Position numbers and translations under genes: made by a program. From positions 1 to 23,137 of the forward strand of contig JAWQRM010000402.1 of assembly GCA_033557675.1 (NCBI GenBank): DNA of 23,137 nt. The letters run 5' to 3'. Positions 8,565 to 17,668 of the stretch are shown here, piece after piece; positions within the stretch are counted from its first letter, which is position 1; every line of letters begins with the position of its first letter. This stretch comes from Coptodactyla brooksi. Taxonomy: Eukaryota > Arthropoda > Insecta > Coleoptera > Scarabaeidae. Under the pieces are notes generated by a model. It was not told the DNA's origin and did not search any database. It saw only the letters and a list, made by a program, of their open reading frames with translations.

Positions 8565-9262
8565 GTCAAAAAGTATCTATATTAACTTGTTTAATCAATT
8601 CTATTTTATCATCTATTCTGTCATTTAGAGTGATCATGTGGGTAGCCACGCCATATTTCTCTAGTCTATGATATTTAAAGTAAACTAAAATTTACTACTC
8701 TATACCTAATTTTAAGGGACGTATGCGTCTATCCGATGTAACTTTTAGCGCAATTTGTGCAAGTGGTTTTATGGATCCTCAAATCTACTATATATATTTT
8801 CTCTTTTGGGCTGCTTTACCGATTTATAATGATGTTGCTGTTAGTAAAATCTACTTTAAAATCTATCGTTTTTAGCGTATTAGCTAATCCTTTGGTGGAG
8901 AGTTTAATGAACTGCTTAGGTTCGTCTTTAGCCAATATTTTAAGCGTAGTCTGTTTACGTAACTTTATTTTAAATTTCTTTTTCCTGAAAATGTTATTTA
9001 TTTGATTTTTATTAATCTCATTGTATATAGCTAACTCTTCAATATAAGCAAGCTCATTTTATACCTAAGTTTGTTTGGCGGAAACTTTAGTAAGACGACT
9101 AGTTAGCATACTACTGAATACATCTTTCTTATGTTGGAAGTGATAATTAGAATCTGATGTATGAATCTCTTTTTCTATTAGTCTGCGCAAAATATCGAAT
9201 TAAAGTTTATTTTCTTTTCTTATTATTAAAGTATCTGCTTGTTAATTTTGCCATAGGTTTTT
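8565..9262 (-). pseudogene. Penelope-like element: RT C-terminus plus GIY-YIG endonuclease, decayed
   Basis: One minus frame, broken by stops, reads DTLIIRKENKL, FDILRRLIEKEIHTSDSNYH and FQHKKDVFSSMLTSRL (around 9116-9163). After TAG and TAA (9065-9067, 9059-9061) it continues ELAYIEELAIYNEINKNQ and NNIFRKKKFK. This is the order seen after the RT core of Penelope-like elements: a LDLTI...YRKPT-type segment, SNH...HK..AF.SM, then an L..I...NGY-type helix. A second frame at 8729-8770 gives KTTCTNCAKSYIG, the cysteine-rich GIY-YIG start, interrupted by TAG after IG. Further on are VATHM (8635-8649) and IELIKQVN, typical of the end of that endonuclease. The catalytic RT core (YVDD-type) is not visible upstream of 9262. 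Frameshifts and at least four stops show the copy is dead. Confidence 0.72.
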
Positions 9263-9459
9263 AATACATATAACAATGTTTGCATACCAACAAGACCAAT
9301 GCTAAGGCACATGGTCAGCCATATCACCACTGACCACGTGCATTATGTGCAAATATTTTATTTTCAGATGAGCATTCAGCTATCATTAGCCGAACGCAGC
9401 ATTGGCAAAAGCTGAATGTACGGTGATTTAATCATTGGAACTTTTTCAGTTCCGCTTGA

Positions 9460-9722
9460 TTTCAGCATGACGGTTTTCCTATTCTTTCCCTGATTGTATT
9501 ATTGACAAAAGTGGCAGAATTATATGGCCCTTTAGATTGCAAAATTTATCGTCTAATGATCTATTTTTGTGGGTGTACATTAAAGGAATTGTTTACCAAC
9601 CTCGTAAGCGAGTAAACAATTCGAATGAACTAAGAATAGAAATTATTGAATCTCGTATCTTCGTTCGGTTGGGATATTGTTTGGCGAACATGGCTAATAT
9701 TATGGTTAGTATAGTTATTTAA
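9460..9722 (+). pseudogene. DD-D transposase C-terminal remnant, deleted and frameshifted
   Basis: FQHDG at 9460-9474 carries the second catalytic Asp. After a frameshift the translation continues SGRIIWPFRLQNLSSNDLFL from 9510, with the third Asp in SSNDLF, then WVYIKGIVYQ, NELRIEIIES and RLGYCLANM. The order parallels the minus-strand remnant at 1265-1848, but about 20 residues between EIIE and RLGYCLA are gone, a clean internal deletion. The usual PPRSPDL before the third Asp has become PFRLQNL. Sequence differences show it is a separate, older insertion of a related family. No flanking TIRs found. Confidence 0.7.
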
Positions 9723-10380
9723 TTTTGCTTTTTAATCTTTTAATCCCAGAGATATTTTATTTTCGAATTGAATTCCATTAGGGTAAGAATAAAATGTTTG
9801 TTTAACAATCAAATTTAAATATTTGAAAGGATACTGTTAGAAGTTGAAAATAGGAGTACGATATGCGGACGTATTTACTGAACGATAACAAGGAATGGTC
9901 CGTAAGAAAAGGTTAACCGCACCCAACTTACGCTATTCTCTTTCTAGAATTCGCATAATCCCTAAATAAATGGTTGAAATTTTTCCACATACAATGTATA
10001 CACATTTCTATTCAATAAAAAAATCGAATTTGTCGTATACAGAGCAGTAATGACGTCATAAGTAGAAGTAATGAAAAAAGAGTTTTCTCAAATGTTTTTT
10101 CGAAATATTAGTAATTTTATTCCACACGTATAAAAAATGTGGAAAACGTATACTGTGTGGTTAGAACTGAACAATTTTTTATCATTCTGCAAAGAATTTG
10201 TAGTCATTATGTGGGTATGGGACAAGTTAAAAGAAGAACGTGAAAGCAACTTTGAGATATTCACAAAACGCGATTTTCAAATGGTTGTAGATCGCAAATT
10301 ATTAACTTTAGACCCAACTGTCATATGATAGAACATACAACTGATGTCAAATCAAGGAAAGATAACAAAATCTGAATTAG
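9723..10380. other. Gene-free AT-rich stretch
   Basis: No element or gene recognised. The open frame at 10137-10328 plus (63 codons) is hydrophobic and charged without a motif, and it reaches no supported partner. Treated as chance. Confidence 0.4.
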
Positions 10381-10413
10381 AAGAAAGTTATGTACATCGT
10401 ACATAACTTTCTT
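10381..10413. repeat. Perfect 15-bp hairpin at the edge of a direct repeat
   Basis: AAGAAAGTTATGTAC (10381-10395) pairs perfectly with 10399-10413 around ATC. The right arm belongs to the 348-bp repeat that starts at 10392. The corresponding start of the second repeat copy (11084) is not preceded by the left arm, so that arm looks like a local inverted duplication of the repeat edge. Confidence 0.85.
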
Positions 10414-10739
10414 TTACCTTGCCCCTGGTTTAAATATAAAAAAAAAATGTAAAAAAAAATCCATTTGTACCTATCTTCTTTTTCCAAAAATGTGTAATAA
10501 CGCCCAAACTGTGCGATTTAGAACTGCTGTATAATAATTAAAGTGGCCCTCAAGTCTTATAAGGACTTCAAAAATACCGTAATATAGAGGGTATTCAATT
10601 TAAAAATCTGAAGTTAGATAGTTTTCAGAATAAACCGAACACCATGTATATTCGAAAACTGCTTCAAATTGTGAAGAGTTCGATGTCGTGCAACCTTTAT
10701 TTCAAACATTTTTTTCTAAAGGGAGCAATACTTGAGATT
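10392..10739 (+). repeat. 348-bp direct repeat, copy 1
   Basis: This aligns along its whole length to 11084-11431, at roughly 90% by eye. Shared runs include TTTTTCCAAAAATGTGTAAT, AATTAAAGTGGCCCTCAAGT, CTTATAAGGACTT, AATAAACCGAACACCATGTA and TTTTTTTCTAAAGGGAGCAA. Ends are sharp: flanking sequences differ. It is not TG...CA bounded. Read on the other strand it contains CATGGTGTTCGGTTTATTCT, similar to the GGGTGTTCGGT ends common in insect transposons. No coding capacity. Confidence 0.85.
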
Positions 10740-10764
10740 GTATATAAATTTATCAAATCTATAC

Positions 10765-10821
10765 ATACAGTATGAGGATAAAATCTCGTACCATAGCACT
10801 TTAAGCCGCGCCCGCAATACG
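10765..10821 (+). repeat. GC-rich dispersed repeat, copy B
   Basis: This is the inverted partner of 2045-2103. It sits in the 344-bp segment between the two 348-bp direct repeats and is followed by TAGTGGGGGGAGGGGGAC. Its GC-rich core CCGCGCCCGCAATACG is conserved exactly in both copies, while the flanks have drifted. Confidence 0.7.
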
Positions 10822-11083
10822 TAGTGGGGGGAGGGGGACTCTGCGTTGTTGAACGGTTAGTGGCTAGGTTAGTAGCGTTTTGCATGTCGTAGTGTATCGT
10901 ACTAGCTAGTGCTCTTTTACTTACGTAAAACGGAGATCATAGAAATATCTCCTTTTAAATGTTATTGGCATTAAATGTTGATTGCACAAAAGGAACATAA
11001 ATCTATTCTGATGAAAGAAAAATAAAAAAATATTCTAAAATAAAATAAATTCTTAAAACCCCATTTGAACATAAACTAGCAGG

Positions 11084-11431
11084 TGTACATCGTACTTGAC
11101 TTTCTCTTACCTTGCCCTTGGTTTAATTATAAAAAAAGTGTAAACACTATTTCCATTTGTACCTGTCGTCTTTTTCCAAAAATGTGTAATAATGCCCAAA
11201 GGGTGCGATTTGGAACTGATATCTAATAATTAAAGTGGCCCTCAAGTCTTATAAGGACTTAAAAAATATCATAATATACAGGATATTCCATTTAAAAATC
11301 TGAAGTTAGATAATTTTCAGAATAAACCGAACACCATGTATATTCGAAAACTGTTTCAAATTGTGAAGTGTTCGATGTCGTGCAACCTTTATTTAAAACA
11401 TTTTTTTCTAAAGGGAGCAATACCTGAGATT
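11084..11431 (+). repeat. 348-bp direct repeat, copy 2
   Basis: Second member of the pair beginning at 10392. Together the two enclose 10740-11083. The geometry (repeat, core and repeat all near 345 bp) recalls a terminal-repeat mini-retrotransposon. However, no primer-binding site complementary to a tRNA 3' end, no polypurine tract and no target duplication are visible, so two independent insertions or an old tandem duplication are equally possible. Confidence 0.85.
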
Positions 11432-12380
11432 AAAAATGAACTGCCTTCTTGCTCCTTAGGATTGTATTTTTATCAATTATGTTTATAACTCGAGAAATAT
11501 TGATTTTAAGCTACTATTCTTGTAACATTTTACTCACAATTTTATGTACATTTCAAACATATGGTTTGTTACAAAAACTTGTATAAAAATAAAAAAAAAA
11601 TTGTAGTCCCTCAACCATACGTACAATTTTTACGAAATCCTTATTATGGCCAGATTATATAATAATTAGCTTGTATGTAAAGTATTGTTTTCATCAGTCT
11701 AATGTGGCAGTCTAAAAACGATTTACAGATGGACAGACAGACGGACGGACGGACGGAAAATAGCATAGATAGACTACAAATAGCCTCCAGAATTCGTCAA
11801 GATCTTCATTAAAATCTCGATATCATTTTTTTTGCGAATGCAATACTTTGTCTTAAGAGAAAGTAAAAATAAAAGAAATGAAACGAAAAATCAAAAACAA
11901 GAAAACAATATTTCTTTCGGAATGTGCTATTAAAGTGAAATACAAACTTAGTATTCTGCTTTCCATGTAAGTGTTTTAACACTTCGAGAAAAGTACAATT
12001 TATAAGAATATGCTTCATACATAATAGTATGTTTCTAGTCTGGTTTAAAAATGTTATACGAAAATAGATACTAAAGGCAGAACTCGACACGATTTTGCAA
12101 TAATACATTAAAATCAATGCATAGAAACATTAAGTGAGAATTTCATCGATCCTGATGATGCTAACTAGATTAATGAACCGTATTTCGAGCAGTTATTTTC
12201 CAGTTTTGGTGCAGTTGTAACAATTGTTTAACTTTGTTAGGAAGGCAAAGGTTTCAGTCCAACACATTTAAATACAAAAACATTGCCGAAACCTATCAAA
12301 GACACTGGAATCAAAACGTTGCCTAGTTGTGTCATATGTATAAATGAAGAATAAAAATAGTTGAAGTCTATACAAAGATT
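11432..12380. other. Gene-free stretch with a GACG-type microsatellite
   Basis: The tetranucleotide run GGACAGACAGACGGACGGAC occupies 11731-11756. The minus open frame at 11809-12117 (102 codons, Phe/Tyr-rich) has no domain and overlaps nothing supported. It is the longest stop-free run here but is compatible with AT-rich chance. Confidence 0.45.
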
Positions 12381-12500
12381 TTCATGCCTCGTGAGGCATG
12401 GGCATCCGAATTATTTTTTCCTAGACCATTATTGCCAAACAAACACAATTTTTTTACTTGTAGAGTTCGCTACTTGTACACATTGACACTAGAACATTTT
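12381..12500 (+). repeat. Unnamed diverged unit, copy 1 of 3
   Basis: The unit opens with a small stem, CATGCCTC and GAGGCATG around GT (12383-12400). It continues GCATCCGAA, TTTTTTCC, ATTGCCAAACAAACAC and TTTTACTTGTAG. The same ordered blocks recur at 12830 and 13416. The repeat spacing of 449 and 586 bp is irregular. No protein is encoded consistently in the three copies. Confidence 0.6.
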
Positions 12501-12829
12501 GAACGTTTCTTACTTAGTTAAGTTACGTACAAATTGTGATTTCTGCATAAAATCAATAAAAAGGACATCGTACTTTGGTTCAAAAAACTTGATCTGGCCG
12601 TTCTTTGGAAATGTTCATATGTATATCCGTTGTTTGCATGAAGATTACCTATCAATTAAGGATGGAAGGCAAGTTTCAGACCATTATTTTCAACTGAAAG
12701 CAAAGGTCAATTTTTAAATATTTTCATTGACAATATTCAGCGCTTACACAAATACAAGGTGTGTTATAATTGCAATTTTTGCAATAAAAGAACCTTAAAA
12801 TTAACAAACGGGTTAGACAAAGTAAGACA

Positions 12830-12945
12830 TTCACACCTCTTAGGCTGTCGCCATCCAACAAAATTTTTCCAAGTAGCTATTGCCAAACGAATACGTACAT
12901 TTTACTTGTAGTATCTGCATTGAAACGCTGTAGAAGAAAATTTCA
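12830..12945 (+). repeat. Unnamed diverged unit, copy 2 of 3
   Basis: TTCACACCTCTTAGG, CGCCATCCAA, TTTTTCCAAGTAGC, TATTGCCAAACGAATACG and TTTTACTTGTAG align in order with copies 1 and 3. The opening stem seen in copy 1 is partly lost here. Confidence 0.6.
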
Positions 12946-13415
12946 CGGTAACGATGAATGTTTCCGCGATGCATTCGATAATCTTACATAATATGAATGT
13001 ACTGTTAAAATGTTGTACAAGACTGGTGGTAATTTTAAGACGTAAGCATTCTCGAGGTTTGTGAAGCTCTAACCGTACACTTTAATAACACAGTAACCAT
13101 ATCTATAGTTCTACATTTTATAATACATAGCTCCCTTCTTTTGTTTTAGAACATAGTAAAACTGAAAAGTACTCTTCATAGTAAATCAAGTAGTTTAGTA
13201 GTTATATATATGTAAACATATGACTAGAATCCAACCATGTTTGCTAAAGTGCTTCAAGCGAATACATGTGTTATACAAATTAAACACACTCGCATCATTC
13301 ACTTTCTGCAAAGATAGAAGCTTACAAATTAACATATAAAAGCGCCATACCTTGCTGTAGAATAAGTACAACAAACATAAAATAAGGATGTTTGGGAAGA
13401 ACACAAATGAAATAT

Positions 13416-13535
13416 TTCACACATGCTGAGGTGTGCGCATCTGAATATTTTTTCAAGGTTTTTAGAACAGCTATTCGCAAACATTCCAATATTTTTCATC
13501 TAAGACTCACTACTAAATGACACCATTAACATTGA
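13416..13535 (+). repeat. Unnamed diverged unit, copy 3 of 3
   Basis: TTCACACATGCTGAGGTGTG opens with CACAC and GTGTG able to pair, followed by CGCATCTGAA, TTTTTTC, GCTATTCGCAAACATTC and TTTTTCATCTAAG. It is the most diverged of the three. Confidence 0.5.
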
Positions 13536-14371
13536 CGCATGTAGTAAGTTCTACACGTAAAGAAGTAAACAGCATCCGTAATGGTAACTAAATATTTATT
13601 TTGGTCAGAATAAATTTACATATTGTTTATCTCTGTAAAGAAAAATGTGTGCAAACATTGCCTTTACGTAAAACCATTATTTTTATTGGCTACCATATTT
13701 CATAAGCTATGGAAGACATAACCTATCAAAATTACACTAGTTTTGTTTCGTGCTTGTAAAGAGTGAATAGTGAACTTTTTGCAAGACAATGAAGGTTTTT
13801 AATGTTTACATACATTTTCGAATTGCGCAAATCACTTTCTCGCTTTTGACTGTTCACATAGAGTCATTTTATTTGCAGTTAGCAGTATGATTCAGGAAAA
13901 CAAAAATAGCGCGAAATGTGGCATAATCTGATATCAGGTTGGTGGGTTCGCTTTTGTTCCTCGATAATATCACGGTTCGTAAATGGACAATATATTTGAA
14001 AATCAATATTTGGCGATAGATAACGTAGTGTACAGGAGTAGTAGCGACAAATCCGTGAACTCTTATCTTATCGGACTTATGGCAAAATATTTCGTAAAAG
14101 TTTGACTTCTATCTTTCAATCATTTTTTCTAACGACAGGAAAAAGGAATCATGTTTAGAGATATATTATGTGGAACTCATTGCGTGTCACATTGAATACA
14201 TCTTCCTCAACTTAGTGTAGGTTTTGAAGTAAATCAGGTCAAAGATATAAAGTACAATTTGCAGAACTCACTACATTAATAATACAACATTCTCAATTAG
14301 ATCTTTGTTATTGCAGAAAGAAATCATCACGCATCTAGAGTTTTGATATAGAATGTACAACAAATCATTAT
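13536..14371. other. Gene-free stretch
   Basis: No gene or element identified. Moderately complex AT-rich sequence with a few CG-containing words around 13905-14070, not organised into a recognisable exon. Confidence 0.4.
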
Positions 14372-14437
14372 TAAATCTGACGTATAGGAACCAAAAATGT
14401 AATAGCTTACATTTTTGGTTTCTATACGTCAGATTTA
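14372..14437. repeat. 31-bp inverted repeat with 4-nt loop
   Basis: The arm at 14372-14402 (TAAATCTGACGTATAGGAAC followed by CAAAAATGTAA) pairs with 14407-14437 at 30 of 31 positions around TAGC. The single difference would be a G-U pair in RNA. It is the longest stem in the window. The DNA around it has no transposon ends. It lies inside the minus open frame 14271-14462, which is therefore probably accidental. Confidence 0.9.
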
Positions 14438-16936
14438 CCTCATTTTCAAATAGTTTATTCACTGCCAGGGATAAACTGGATGGGTGGAAATTAAAAAAAC
14501 AAACGAGCTATAAGCAATAAGAAATCAAATGTTAAGACAAAATTTGGTATAATAAGAAGCAAAAAAATTGTAAGCTATTGCTTTTACTTTTTGGGACAAA
14601 GAAACTGAAATGTTTGTCAAAAACATATCTTTTAAGTTTATGCCGTTAGGCAATAGCAGTTGGTGGATGAACACGAATTATCAACCTGATATGTTAACCT
14701 GAACGGTAGTAGGTTTACTATCTAATACACTAAAGAGAATGATTGTGGAGAATTTAAAAAATTAAAAAATTAACCGCCTAACCCTTTAATGCACATTTTT
14801 TTATTAATTTGCAGGCAATTGTAACCTATATTTATTTTGGTACGGTAATATGCTAAATTATATGCTAAATTATCAAGTGAAGTTCGTGATGTACAAGTGA
14901 CAACAAACAAACAAACAACTGACCCCGGCACCTCCACCCCTTAATCATTGTTGAAAACATGTCTGCTGAGTCTTAATATTTGGATGTCATTAATTCTCGA
15001 AAGTGGCATATTTAGAGGCTAACTTAAATATAATAAACCGAGTAAAAATTGGTGAAAGAAATACATAATTGTCGCAAGGATTGTAAATTAAACGAACAGA
15101 TACATGCATTCACGGAAAAATGCAGAAATATTTCCAGTGAAAAGTGCTATATTAACATTTGCTTTTCTAATCAAATATTTAAACATTGGTTTCATGGGTA
15201 GCTAGATTTAAACTCTACTTTGTATATTCGTAATTACCATGCATGTGGTAATTATTGCTACACGTATTAAAAGTAATAGCAAGCCTATATATGTGCTCCA
15301 ACATTCATGTGAACGGCAGTGGTCTCGAACCACTAATATAAGGAAGAGTAATTTTCATTTTTACTACGTTCTAAAATAAAAGAAACAAGATATATATTAT
15401 AAATTGTGTTATAAATTATAAATATAATACTTCATGATACTGCGTTATTCAGCTTCCCTATGCTTCGCAAGTATACGGAAGTACCCACGTCCTTAATATT
15501 ACTACTAGTCTCTCCATTTTAACAGTAAATCCAACATTATATAAAAATATCGAATGCATCGCCGAAAAATTCACGTTGGAAAAAGTTACATTAAAATAAT
15601 GTTCAAGAATTAATATGTGGCCCAAATCATTATCGAAACACAAAGATTCTACTGAACAAAACTTAGCCTATTGCATCGACTACCTTGATAATGAAGCCGA
15701 ATACTTTGAACATTTTTTATTTTAGTTCAAGAACGGATATATAAGCCGATGTAAAATTTTGTATACTAAAGTCTTTATCGAAAACTATATGGTCTCGTTT
15801 TAGACATTTGCATTAGCAGGTTATTAAAAAAAATATTTTTAGATATAGGCGAATGTACATTTGATAAAAGGAAAATCCTATATAGAATTTTAATGTAAAG
15901 AAATGTAAAGACGTACTTGAAAAATATTTCTCCTAGATGAAAAATAACAAATTATCGGTGTCTGACTTTTATCTCAAGAGATACCAAATACTAATCACCC
16001 TGTGTGATTAAGATGTTTTTTATTACTGTTGGAGATACCTTGAGATTTTCTTGTGTTACTGCCAAAATTTTGATTGTCGTGGTTTATTAAAAAAAGTTGA
16101 TATTATATAAAATCCAAATATCGAAAAGTATATAGGGTGTATAATACACTGTATATTCTGAAGATAATTTTGAATTGAACAAAATTTCAATAGCCATAAC
16201 AGGCATATCTGGTTTGCCTCACAACTTCGCATTATTACAGTATTCTCGAACGCAACGCGCAATATCTACGAGGAAAATTTTGCTCGAGAAGAAAATTACA
16301 GAAGAAATCACTACTGCGTGGGCACCTAGTGTATTAGAATTGCAATAAAAATAGACGCAGAAGTATTTTTTAAAGTTATATTAGTTTTTCGCACGTTTCA
16401 ATTATAGATATGCATGAAACGTGTTAGGATAAACCAGCACGGAGAACATTTTCCAAAGTAACACGTACACGTTAATTTAATTTGCAGAAGTTCTAGTCTT
16501 AATGACATGTCGTAGCTAGTAACTAACATCAAAGGTATCATAAAAAGTAAAATTGCGTAACCAAAGGAATTAACTATTATTTTAGTTATTGTCTATTATT
16601 GCTATGAAAGAGGATTTTCTTTCTCGACGAACAGCAAGGGAGTTAAAATTACATACATGTTTCATACGGATTCATAGGAATTATAAGAATAGAAGTAGCT
16701 ACGAGTCACATCAGACAATCCATAAAATTAGAACGAGAACATCCTTTCCATCAGGAGAACATCCGTCCCTTCTCTTTCATGGGTTCTTGTACTAAACGAT
16801 GAGAGAAAAGCTCATTGAGCGCCAGTTTAATATGTTTATATCGTATTACTATTTTTAACCTATAACGATAATTTGTATCTTTTTTGTATCTTTACGCAAA
16901 ATACAACGCATTTAAAATAATTCTAGTATCCAACGA
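14438..16936. other. 2.5-kb gene-free stretch
   Basis: No coding remnant, element end or RNA gene was recognised, apart from the short B-box-like palindrome at 15319-15333 and a small palindrome AATCACCCTGTGTGATT near 15994. Open frames at 15458-15643, 16056-16262 and 16589-16795 have no domain signature. Confidence 0.45.
15319..15333 (-). other. B-box-like palindrome
   Basis: GTGGTCTCGAACCAC reads on the minus strand as GTGGTTCGAGACCAC. It contains GGTTCGAGACC, a good tRNA B box and T-arm-like palindrome. No A box lies at a suitable distance, so this is at most a scrap of a tRNA-derived repeat. Confidence 0.3.
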
Positions 16937-17047
16937 TTAACCCTTTGTACTCGAGAGGCGCCGCTATGGCCAAGGCGTTTCACGTGATAAAAAATCATTT
17001 TAAAGTACCTACAAAAGATTTTAAAGTCCTCGAGTGCAAAGATTTAA
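16937..17047. mobile_element. 103-bp piggyBac-type mini-element with TTAA duplications
   Basis: TTAA at 16937-16940 and 17044-17047 flank 103 bp. The left end CCCTTTGTACTCGAG and the inverted right end ATCTTTGCACTCGAG agree at 12 of 15 positions. TTAA target sites and CCCTTTG-like ends are typical of piggyBac-superfamily mini-elements in insects. The interior is non-coding, with GC-rich GGCGCCGC near the left end and TTTTAAAGT repeated at the right. It needs a transposase from elsewhere. Confidence 0.75.
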
Positions 17048-17071
17048 TATAAAATACTAGCTTAGATAAAC

Positions 17072-17110
17072 ATGTCTACAGAAAGAAACGTTCTTTCTTT
17101 CTGTAGACAT
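17072..17110. repeat. Perfect 17-bp hairpin
   Basis: ATGTCTACAGAAAGAAA (17072-17088) pairs perfectly with 17094-17110 around CGTTC. It lies 25 bp downstream of the mini-element and is not part of its TIRs. Confidence 0.88.
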
Positions 17111-17483
17111 TTTTAAAAATCAGCTGTTATAATTTAATAAAAACTCTCGAAGAAAGGATTGTATACCACCATTCTAGTGTGATCAGAAAGAACTGAAACG
17201 TGCATTTAATGCACAAAAGTGTCATTTAGGCAATGACCAACATTTATGCTGGGGGCTTCTTTTAATGCATGTATAAAATTTATATTAGATAAATTAGATT
17301 CAGCCTATTAAACGTCAAGTGTTGTTTCATTTACGCTTTAATTGTTTACGCTGTCTTGTTAGTTAGTGCATGCTACAAACTTGTACGGAAAGTTTATTGC
17401 CTGTAGATTACAACTATGATTTGCTGTTTTGGCAATGATTCATAAACTATTTCTGAATAATAACGAAGGAGATTATGAAAAAT

Positions 17484-17668
17484 TGTTTTAGGGATGAAGC
17501 ATGGTTCTAGAAAAGAGGCTGTGTTAGTTCCCAAAGTTTAAGAATCAGGGCTGCACAAAGTCCACATGAGTGCATTAGGGAATGTAGAGCAATAATTTAT
17601 TGAAGAATTTCAGGACGCTGAATAATACGAATGTTAGTTTCAACAAAATGCGGCTCCATGTTACAAAC
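17484..17668 (+). pseudogene. DD-D transposase remnant with internal deletion
   Basis: CFRDEAWF at 17484 is the first catalytic Asp region (F-DEAWFH in relatives). A TAG follows, then KRGCVSSQSLRIR and SPHECIRE, corresponding to the GYVNSQN-R-W and NPH...HE segment of insect Tc1/mariner-superfamily transposases. After a deletion and frameshift come FIEEFQDAE, another two stops, then FQQNAAPCYKH, where relatives have FQQDGA. The second catalytic Asp is thus Asn. The third Asp region is absent. The order and spacing make the call fairly safe, although each block is degenerate. No TIRs were found. Confidence 0.65.

Noticed and set aside
8757..9005. 82-codon plus-strand hydrophobic open frame
   Set aside because: It is antisense to the Penelope-like reading frame, whose motifs are far more specific.
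10137..10328. 63-codon plus-strand open frame
   Set aside because: No motif and no similarity I can name; expected by chance.
10392..11431. Classical LTR retrotransposon
   Set aside because: Repeat ends are not TG/CA, there is no primer-binding site or polypurine tract, and no gag or pol frame in the core.
11731..11756. GACA/GACG run considered as a CRISPR-like or regulatory array
   Set aside because: Uniform 4-bp period without spacers; a simple microsatellite.
11809..12117. 102-codon minus-strand open frame
   Set aside because: Phe/Tyr/Leu-rich composition typical of random AT-rich DNA, with no domain or neighbour support.
16589..16795. 68-codon plus-strand open frame, Arg/His-rich
   Set aside because: Briefly considered as zinc-finger-like (HQTIH), but the Cys spacing is wrong and there is no repeat of the motif.
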